A DNA stretch of 12,772 nucleotides from Clostridiales bacterium. GTDB lineage: Bacteria > Bacillota > Clostridia > Tissierellales > Sedimentibacteraceae. Position numbers and translations under genes: made by a program. The notes under the pieces are model-generated. The model saw only the letters and a program-made list of their open reading frames with translations, had not been told where the DNA came from and did not search any database. Of this stretch, positions 6,853 through 12,772 are shown in pieces. Position 1 is the first letter of the stretch. Each line of letters starts with the position of its first letter. The stretch lies in assembly GCA_003487955.1 (NCBI GenBank), contig DNNJ01000032.1, positions 1 to 12,772 of the forward strand, read 5' to 3'.

Positions 6853-7681
6853 GATTATTATTATAATTAGTGTTGCAATATTACTACTTGCATTATGTTA
6901 TAGCTGCTATAAATTTGAATATAACGAAATCACAGATACCTATGATTGGATCACTTTAAGAAATATTTATTCTGAGCTTGATGACTTTTTGGATACATAT
7001 GACAAACAATATGAGAATCAAAGTACATATGAATTTGAAATTAAAAACAATTTACTTATTAAGAAATATTTTAATCAAATGCATACTTATGAATGGTACT
7101 TATCCTTATCTCCTCGCCTTAGTTCTGTAAGGTATTATATTGGTAAAATAGCTGATATGAATGATGACGGCATTAGTAAAAAAGAATTAGTATATTTAAT
7201 ATATGTGCGAGACAGCCTTAAAGTGTACATTGATAAAATTAATGATGAGCTTGAAGAAATATCATTAAAAAGGATGTTTGGAATTTTCCGCAAATCAAAT
7301 GTAGCTGAATTAGAAGATATTTTTAATGTAAATATTGATGAATTCAATACAGTTCCAGGGATATTTATGAGTGAAGTATCTTTAGCAGATAAAAGATTAG
7401 CTTTCACTTTAATAAATGAAACGGATGAAACCATCTATTATGGAGAATACATCACACTTGAAAAACAAAAAAATGGGAAGTGGTATGAAATATCTTTATC
7501 CGAAAAGGTAGGTTTCACAGATATACTTAATTATTTATCTCCTCATTCAGAAGATAAAACTTCTTATCCAACAGAAGCATGGGAAAATATTTCAACAGGA
7601 AGATATCGATTTATTAAGGAATTTTATCTTGATGAGAAACTAAAGGATCCTAAATATATTTTTAAGGAATTTGAATTTTAA
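6839..7681 (+). CDS. Membrane-anchored protein with a C-terminal bacterial Ig-like domain
   Basis: 280 residues from ATG 6839, chosen because AGAGGGGG at 6827-6834 sits just before it and the protein then starts MKKSKIIIIIS. Upstream in-frame codons fall in the cyclase fragment and are not used. Residues 5-22 form a hydrophobic signal/anchor. The middle (about 30-190) looks helical and polar, with a DMNDDG loop near residue 106, and I do not recognise it. The last ~100 residues carry LINETDETIYYGEYITLEKQ, then NGKWYEI and a final GRYRFIKEFYL. This matches the pattern of the Ig-like domain found at the ends of many clostridial M56/lipoprotein genes (Big_14 type, from memory). It now depends on the promoter and leader of the broken cyclase gene. 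A relic of its 3' end lies at 3842-3919. Confidence 0.8.
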   Translation: MKKSKIIIIISVAILLLALCYSCYKFEYNEITDTYDWITLRNIYSELDDFLDTYDKQYENQSTYEFEIKNNLLIKKYFNQMHTYEWYLSLSPRLSSVRYYIGKIADMNDDGISKKELVYLIYVRDSLKVYIDKINDELEEISLKRMFGIFRKSNVAELEDIFNVNIDEFNTVPGIFMSEVSLADKRLAFTLINETDETIYYGEYITLEKQKNGKWYEISLSEKVGFTDILNYLSPHSEDKTSYPTEAWENISTGRYRFIKEFYLDEKLKDPKYIFKEFEF

Positions 7682-7806
7682 AGAAGATATAGGGGGTATC
7701 GGCTGAGCTACCATGTGGGGAACATTTCTTATTTTAATTCGTCTAAATAGGTGACAGCTAGTTATGAATAAAGGAAAGAATTAATTATAAAAAGGCAGGA
7801 AAAGCT
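7682..7806 (+). other. Intergenic gap, no gene seen
   Basis: This 125-bp gap contains no convincing reading frame, terminator or strong promoter. A tRNA D-arm-like string near 7700-7712 was considered and dropped. An AGGAA just before 7800 may serve as the ribosome binding site of the next gene. Confidence 0.5.
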
Positions 7807-9243
7807 ATGAAAAAAATCTATCGCACTAAATTTATTGTATTAATTGTAGTGCTTATTTGCATTTTTTTGTTTAACATAATTGCATATGCTAATTCAGCAC
7901 CTATTTATATACCGGACTATCCTTCAATAGGAATATTTTCGGTAGATGAGAACACTCCAATTGAAGTGTTAAAGGAAAATTTACTGTTTGATTTTACAGA
8001 AGAAGACGACAATACTTATTCTCCAAGGGGTAAAGTCAGTGCAACCTATGAAATGCAAAATTCTTCAAATGAAGATGTTTCAGTACAAATGGCATTTCCT
8101 TTCATTGAAAGATTCAGCGAGTTTTCGCCGGATGATATTATTATCACTGCAGATGATGAAATTATCTCCTATGATATCTATTTAGGAGATGTTATAAAAG
8201 ATTCTGGAAATCCTTTTCAGGCCCCCGAAAATACTGACTTTAATATTAAGAAAATTATAAAATCTATTACTGATAAAAAGTATACCGCTAACAGCTTTAA
8301 AGAAAATGAATTAGTTAAACTTTATAAATTTAACGTATCTTCTACTGATGACAGAATAAACTTTGCCGTAAGTTTTGATTTTAATCATGAAAAAACTAAA
8401 ATTATTTTAAATGGCTTCAACCGCCTCGAACGAAATGATAATAATATCAGAATTGCCTCCGGTGTCAGGGAAGAAGAGACAATGGAAATCTGCGTATTAG
8501 GTGAAGATATTAATTTTGATATTAAAGGCTACACAAGTGGAAATCTTGAGGAAGAAACCGATAAATTTGAATATGAAATAATAACAGAAGAAATAGATGT
8601 AGAAACATTCTTGAAAAATTATGCGGGTTATTATTTGAATAAATATGCCGAAGACCATGAGAAGATGATAACGGGACGATTATCAGAAATCCAGCTGTAT
8701 AATCTTTATGCAGAATCTTTGGATAAATATTTAGATAAGAATTTAGGGGTTTGTACGAAAAATGATATTATGTCTCACACTTGGGCGGCACGTATCATTA
8801 CCTTAGTATATTCTGTGGATTTTCCTCAGAATTCCAAAAAGGAAATAAGTGTCAGCTATAAAACGAAAGGAACAATGGATAGGCGAGAAACTGTAGAACC
8901 TCAATTTACATATGATTATATTTTAAATCCGGCAAGCAATTGGAAGGGATTTAAAAATTTAAATATAAAAATCATAACTCCGGAAGAAGCTCCTTATATT
9001 GTAAACAGCAGCATTGAATTAAATAAAGAGGATAATAATGTTTATACCGCTTATTCAGAAGAATTACCGGAGGAAGACTTTTTCTTTACACTTCATTCAA
9101 AGGAAAAAATTACATTATTAGACAGAATTGAAGGATATTTAAACAGAACTTTCGGTTATTTCACACCTATAGTAATTGGTTTTGTATTTTTAATTATTAT
9201 TATTGCTATTTTTGTTGTTGTTAAAAACAAGGAAAAGAAATAA
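7807..9243 (+). CDS. Secreted protein of unknown function with a C-terminal membrane anchor
   Basis: 478 residues. The N-terminal signal peptide has KK, a hydrophobic run over 9-25, and a likely cleavage AYA|NS after residue 28. A long extracellular part follows, beginning SAPIYIPDYPSIGIFSVDEN. It contains a stretch about 65-130 that reads like a beta-sandwich (GKVSATYEMQNSSNEDVSVQ, MAFPFIERF). Residues about 453-471 form one strong transmembrane helix followed by KNKEKK, giving type I topology with nearly all of the protein outside the cell. I recall similar clostridial hypothetical proteins, and the 'YEM.N...V.MAFPF' part is reminiscent of DUF4424-like domains, but no function is known to me. 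No catalytic motif and no LPxTG signal are visible; the anchor is a plain helix. It lies between two other surface-protein genes on the same strand. Confidence 0.75.
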   Translation: MKKIYRTKFIVLIVVLICIFLFNIIAYANSAPIYIPDYPSIGIFSVDENTPIEVLKENLLFDFTEEDDNTYSPRGKVSATYEMQNSSNEDVSVQMAFPFIERFSEFSPDDIIITADDEIISYDIYLGDVIKDSGNPFQAPENTDFNIKKIIKSITDKKYTANSFKENELVKLYKFNVSSTDDRINFAVSFDFNHEKTKIILNGFNRLERNDNNIRIASGVREEETMEICVLGEDINFDIKGYTSGNLEEETDKFEYEIITEEIDVETFLKNYAGYYLNKYAEDHEKMITGRLSEIQLYNLYAESLDKYLDKNLGVCTKNDIMSHTWAARIITLVYSVDFPQNSKKEISVSYKTKGTMDRRETVEPQFTYDYILNPASNWKGFKNLNIKIITPEEAPYIVNSSIELNKEDNNVYTAYSEELPEEDFFFTLHSKEKITLLDRIEGYLNRTFGYFTPIVIGFVFLIIIIAIFVVVKNKEKK

Positions 9244-9263
9244 AGAATAAACATGAGGGTACC

Positions 9264-9291
9264 TTAAGGACTGTATGAAACGTTTTATGAT
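9264..9291 (+). promoter_or_regulatory. Weak candidate promoter for the 9346 gene
   Basis: TATGAT at 9286-9291 is a good -10 match. The best -35 candidate, TTAAGG at 9264-9269 with a 16-bp spacer, is poor. The 102-bp gap before 9346 has space for a promoter, but read-through from 7807 is equally possible. Confidence 0.25.
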
Positions 9292-9345
9292 AGTATCTAT
9301 ATTAAGTTATTACTGAATAAGGTTAAATTGAGAGGAGATGAGGGA

Positions 9346-11061
9346 ATGAATAAAAGAGTTTTTAGTATAATAATGATAATCTTTATATTTATCATGGCAA
9401 GTGTGTCCCCTGCTTATGCAGCTAATAGATTAACCACTGTCGCAGTGACGCTACCGACGTTTAAAGTTGTTCTTAATAATACGAATGTGGATAATCGTTA
9501 CAGTAAATATCCCTTAATAATATATAAGGATATTACCTATTTCCCTATGACATATAGTGATTGTAGGTTTTTGGGATTGGAAACCAAATGGAAGGGAAAT
9601 CAAGAAGGGTTATCGATAGAAGCATCAGATATAACGGCTGCTTATAGTCCCTACAGAACCGAGGTTAAAAATGGAAGCAGCTATAAAGCAACGATCCCCA
9701 CATTCCCCATAAAGATAAATGGCAAGCTAATCGACAACAGTAAGGAAAAGTATCCGATTTTGATATTCCGTGACATTACATATTTTCCAATTACCTGGCA
9801 GTTTGCTGTTGATGAGTTTGGCTGGGATTACAGCTTTGATTCAAATAAAGGACTGGCTATCAATTCCCATAACATCCATTTGCTACAGAGTGAACTCCCA
9901 AATGATAGGGCAAAGGATATGGAAGTGATGGCAATAGCAGATGGATATGTATATTATGCAGGCACAAATGGACGAATTACGCAATCGGAAATTCGTCCTT
10001 CAAATAATGCAGATTCCAATAATGGCATAATTGAACCTCCAACAAGCAAGGTTGTATATCAACTTCCCTTTAGCAGCCTAAGTGATGGTAAATCATATGT
10101 CTTGCCTCGGTTATATGCTGAAGATGGTAAGTGCTACCTTACATATCATAATGGTGGGGCGACTATGGGCACTGAATATTTGATTCGCTTTGATGGCGAT
10201 AAGGCAACGTTAATTAATGATACAAGAAACATACAGAAATCCTTTGGAGACAAAGAGTTCCTATGGTGGGCAGGACATACACCGGCTCCGGGAAATTTAT
10301 ATTTGAAAACCGCAGACCCTGACTTTGCCGATTCAACCTATCCCGGACATAAACAAATAGGAAATCCCAATTACCTTTATGGTTGGAACTGGAGTATAAA
10401 TGAAAATACCGACAGCCAAGGCGGAGCAGGGTCGAGGGACTGCTATCTTATAGGCGATTATTTATATATTATGGCATTTGATAAAAGAGCGGCTGATGAT
10501 TTTTTTGAAAATGGCGGCATCAAACCTACAACCGGCTTGTATCGGGTGAATATTAAGACCAATGAAACGATAAGAATAAGCGACCAAGAAGTTACAGGGT
10601 TTAAAGCTGAAGGGGATTATATTTATTATCACAATACATATGTCGAACTCTTCAAGTACAAAATATTGGAAGAGAAGGAATATCCAATAGAGACAAAGCT
10701 TGAGAGAGGCAATAATTTTATTGAGAATTTTGAAGTCCTTGGAGGCCATATATATTTTGAGAGTGGAAAGGATCATGGATTATATAATTCAAATTATGTG
10801 CCTTTAGGACATGGCGTACAAGAATTGAAGCTGACAGGGTCTAACAAGGAATATGTTGCTTGTACACTCTCGGGAAATAATGAGTTACCGGATAGAATTA
10901 TTATTTACGATAATACCGGTAAAAAGGTATTTAGATCTTCAGATGATTCATATGCACTAACAGTTGAAGGAAACAAAGTATATTATTTCAATAAAAGCAC
11001 CAATACAATATGTATAGGAGACCTAAGCAGTGCTTTAAAAGGAGGAGAAGGTCAATGGTAA
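9346..11061 (+). CDS. Secreted protein with two copper-amine-oxidase-N-like repeats and a DUF5050-like propeller
   Basis: 571 residues from ATG 9346. The in-frame TTG at 9328 is rejected because GAGGAG at 9332-9337 is the ribosome binding site for 9346. The signal peptide ends AYA|A after residue 25. Two tandem repeats follow: LPTFKVVLNNTNVDNRYSKY with DITYFPMTY, and IPTFPIKINGKLIDNSKEKY with DITYFPITW. These resemble the N-terminal stalk domain of copper amine oxidases, a common wall-associated module in clostridia. The rest has repeated 'DGYVYYAG', 'GDYIYYHN' and 'GNKVYYFN' motifs, as in DUF5050-type beta-propellers. There is no oxidase catalytic domain, so it should not be called an amine oxidase. 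Its last six codons (GGEGQW) are read through the ribosome binding site and start codon of the next gene, which it overlaps by 7 bp. Confidence 0.8.
   Translation: MNKRVFSIIMIIFIFIMASVSPAYAANRLTTVAVTLPTFKVVLNNTNVDNRYSKYPLIIYKDITYFPMTYSDCRFLGLETKWKGNQEGLSIEASDITAAYSPYRTEVKNGSSYKATIPTFPIKINGKLIDNSKEKYPILIFRDITYFPITWQFAVDEFGWDYSFDSNKGLAINSHNIHLLQSELPNDRAKDMEVMAIADGYVYYAGTNGRITQSEIRPSNNADSNNGIIEPPTSKVVYQLPFSSLSDGKSYVLPRLYAEDGKCYLTYHNGGATMGTEYLIRFDGDKATLINDTRNIQKSFGDKEFLWWAGHTPAPGNLYLKTADPDFADSTYPGHKQIGNPNYLYGWNWSINENTDSQGGAGSRDCYLIGDYLYIMAFDKRAADDFFENGGIKPTTGLYRVNIKTNETIRISDQEVTGFKAEGDYIYYHNTYVELFKYKILEEKEYPIETKLERGNNFIENFEVLGGHIYFESGKDHGLYNSNYVPLGHGVQELKLTGSNKEYVACTLSGNNELPDRIIIYDNTGKKVFRSSDDSYALTVEGNKVYYFNKSTNTICIGDLSSALKGGEGQW
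11041..11050 (+). promoter_or_regulatory. Ribosome binding site of the second WG gene, inside the upstream coding region
   Basis: GGAGGAGAAG is identical to the site in front of the first WG gene at 3951-3960. There are 9 bases between GGAGG and the ATG at 11055. Here it also encodes part of the C-terminus of the preceding protein. Confidence 0.8.
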
Positions 11062-12772
11062 AAAGAAATTATTTTTATAAAACATTAATAGTCGTAACCG
11101 TTTTAATTTTCATATTTTCACTATACAATATTGTAAATGGAGTGGAATTTAATGACGATATTCAAAAGGTTGAATTAAATTATTATTACTATGAGGGCTT
11201 TGGGGAGGACAAAGTTGTACAGAGTATCAAAGACGGAAGCTGGTATATTTTAAAACCTGATGGAAGTTTAATAAATCTTAAAGGCAATTATTTAGCCTTT
11301 GCCGGTATAGAAGGCAAAAACCTTAATTTCGATGATGATTATTATCGTTTCGTAATTGGCAATGAAAGTTATGACATTGATTACTCTACTCGATTTATAT
11401 ATGTTGATAAAAATGGTATGGAATGCTTTCTGGATGGATATACATATGTTGATCCTACAAAGGGAGAAAATTATTTTATCTTAAGGAATATAAAGGGTGA
11501 TGGTTATGAGACAGGCTTATACCATAAATACAACAAAACAGTGGTTATCCCGGCTGTTTATGATACGTTAAATTATATAAGTGATGACAGGATAGCAGCA
11601 GCCAAAAATGATAAATATGGATTAATCAACATTAAACAGGAAGAAATAATACCATTTGAATATGATAATCTTGATTACATAAACGATAACTTCATAATTG
11701 CTGTTAATGAAGATGGAAAATATGGAGTAATCAATATAAATAATGAAGTGGTATTATCATTTGAATATGATGAAATATCTTATACATATAAAGCAAATGA
11801 CTATTTTAAAATTTCCAAAAACAACAAATTTGGTTTGGTAGATATTACTGATGCAGAAATAGTAGTTCCCTTAAAATATGATAATATTGAATATTATCCC
11901 AATGATATGGCAAAAGCCTCATTAGATCAGAAGACAGGAGTAATTGACATAAGCAACAAAGAAGTTGTGCCCTTTATATATGATGGCATTATGTATTATG
12001 AGGATGGATTTGCAGTTTACAAGGATGATTTAGCAGGTTTTATAAATAGGGGAGGAAAGGTAATATTACCTGTTGAATATTATAACATTTTAGAAGTAAA
12101 AGACGGATATATTACAGCAGTTATAGATAATGAAAATGATGAACATAAACATGCTGTTTATACACTAAAGGGCAAAGAAATAATTCCTCCAATATATGAA
12201 TATATAGATTATCATGCTACAGATAAATATATGATTGTGAATAATGGATGGTATGCTGATTTTGTTGATAAAAAAACAGGAGAAATGATTCTTAATAATT
12301 CTGATATACATGTTCCAGATATAAAATATATTAATGATAAATATTATGCAGGAGGCACCAGCAGCTATGCTATTTATAATTTAGCTGGTCAGAAGTTAAC
12401 ATGGCAGTCTTATAACGGTATTTCAATTATAAATATTAATGGTGAGGAGTTATTAGCAGCAAAATACAATACTGAAAGATTTAATACGCATTTTGATTAT
12501 TTCAAGCAAACAAAAGGACCATCATCATGGGCAGTAGATGAAGTTAGCAAAGCCATAGAAAGTAATTTAGTTCCATTTGAATATCAGGCAGCATTTACAT
12601 TTAATATAAAAAGATACGAATTCTGCAGTATAATAGTAGAATTTTTGGAAGAATATTATGACACTTCGAGGGAAGAAATTATTAAGGATAAGAATATAGA
12701 TGTGACCTATCAGGCCTTTGTTGATGGAATTAATGAAGATATAGCTATCTGCCTCCACTTAGGTATAGTTAA
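11055..12772 (+). CDS. Second secreted WG-repeat/SLH protein (partial, runs off the right edge)
   Basis: From ATG 11055 the frame stays open for 572 codons to the end of the window. It starts MVKRNYFYKTLIVVTVLIFI, a signal peptide matching that of the 3964 gene almost residue for residue. About eight WG-type units follow at about 145-460, including GLINIKQEEIIPFEYD, GVINI..NEVVLSFEYD and GVIDISNKEVVPFIYD. The first SLH repeat begins with SSWAVDEVSKAIESNLVP at about 491, and the second is just starting at the edge. Overall it parallels the 3964 protein and probably continues into a third SLH repeat and an IseA-like tail, which cannot be seen. The WG part has diverged strongly from the paralog while the SLH part has not. 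The ATGG overlap with the upstream stop suggests coupled translation. Confidence 0.85.
   Translation, partial: MVKRNYFYKTLIVVTVLIFIFSLYNIVNGVEFNDDIQKVELNYYYYEGFGEDKVVQSIKDGSWYILKPDGSLINLKGNYLAFAGIEGKNLNFDDDYYRFVIGNESYDIDYSTRFIYVDKNGMECFLDGYTYVDPTKGENYFILRNIKGDGYETGLYHKYNKTVVIPAVYDTLNYISDDRIAAAKNDKYGLINIKQEEIIPFEYDNLDYINDNFIIAVNEDGKYGVININNEVVLSFEYDEISYTYKANDYFKISKNNKFGLVDITDAEIVVPLKYDNIEYYPNDMAKASLDQKTGVIDISNKEVVPFIYDGIMYYEDGFAVYKDDLAGFINRGGKVILPVEYYNILEVKDGYITAVIDNENDEHKHAVYTLKGKEIIPPIYEYIDYHATDKYMIVNNGWYADFVDKKTGEMILNNSDIHVPDIKYINDKYYAGGTSSYAIYNLAGQKLTWQSYNGISIININGEELLAAKYNTERFNTHFDYFKQTKGPSSWAVDEVSKAIESNLVPFEYQAAFTFNIKRYEFCSIIVEFLEEYYDTSREEIIKDKNIDVTYQAFVDGINEDIAICLHLGIV
12516..12772 (+). 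repeat. SLH-encoding segment nearly identical to the paralog, copy B
   Basis: Partner of 5434-5690; 11 differences in 257 bp and no gaps. It is cut by the window edge, so the true length of the match is unknown. Confidence 0.92.

Noticed and set aside
7690..7725. On the minus strand the string GGTAGCTCAGCC looks like the D-arm of a tRNA.
   Set aside because: No matching GAGC closes the D stem, and no anticodon arm or GGTTC-type T arm follows. The sequence beyond it is the coding end of the Ig-like gene. It is probably chance, or at most a tiny relic.
9275..9316. A 13-codon frame starting MKRFMIVSIL before the 9346 gene, preceded by AAGGA.
   Set aside because: It is very short, its spacing to the AAGGA is tight, and nothing ties it to a known leader peptide. 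It may be a relic of a signal-peptide start but cannot be supported.
9346..11061. Calling the gene a copper amine oxidase.
   Set aside because: Only the N-terminal stalk-like repeats resemble that family; the catalytic domain with its quinone-forming tyrosine motif is absent.

Overview
The window is low-GC DNA (roughly one third G+C by eye, with AT-rich codons and strong AGGAGG-type ribosome binding sites). Its proteins are typical of anaerobic Clostridia/Firmicutes: a BlaI/BlaR1-type pair, SLH-domain surface proteins, WG-repeat proteins and a DL-endopeptidase-inhibitor-like domain. No genus can be named from the sequence alone. All genes I accept lie on the + strand, and nearly all encode exported or membrane-anchored proteins.

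Layout. 1-95 is the 3' end of a BlaI/MecI-type repressor gene. It is followed at once by an M56 (BlaR1/MecR1-type) sensor peptidase (99-2780) and a lipoprotein (start best placed at 2855, end 3808). The last ~129 codons of the peptidase and of the lipoprotein are a recent, indel-free duplication, about 86% identical by hand count and richer in GC than their surroundings. A 78-bp relic of the 3' end of the gene at 6839-7681 follows (3842-3919). Next comes a secreted protein with WG repeats, three SLH repeats and an IseA-like C-terminus (3964-6435). The 279-bp gap after it holds a good sigma-A-type promoter and a 17-bp perfect palindrome. These lead into a truncated 5' piece of a cyclase-family (kynurenine formamidase-like) gene at 6715-6852. 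That piece overlaps the start of a membrane-anchored protein with an Ig-like C-terminal domain (6839-7681). Then come a secreted protein with a C-terminal membrane anchor (7807-9243), a secreted protein with two copper-amine-oxidase-N-like repeats and a DUF5050-like propeller (9346-11061), and a second WG/SLH protein (from 11055, running off the right edge). The second WG/SLH gene overlaps its upstream neighbour by 7 bp.

How the parts may work together (inference). The BlaI/M56 pair is a membrane-signalling switch in which proteolysis relieves repression. Here the extracellular part of the sensor is not a penicillin-binding domain. It ends in a module shared with the neighbouring lipoprotein, so the two may recognise the same ligand or partner at the envelope. 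Downstream lies a patchwork of surface proteins, one with a domain resembling an inhibitor of peptidoglycan DL-endopeptidases, which suggests a cell-envelope or cell-wall theme. Duplicated domains, gene relics, a truncated cyclase gene and mosaic paralogs show that the region has been rearranged repeatedly. No phage, transposase, CRISPR, rRNA or complete tRNA gene was found.
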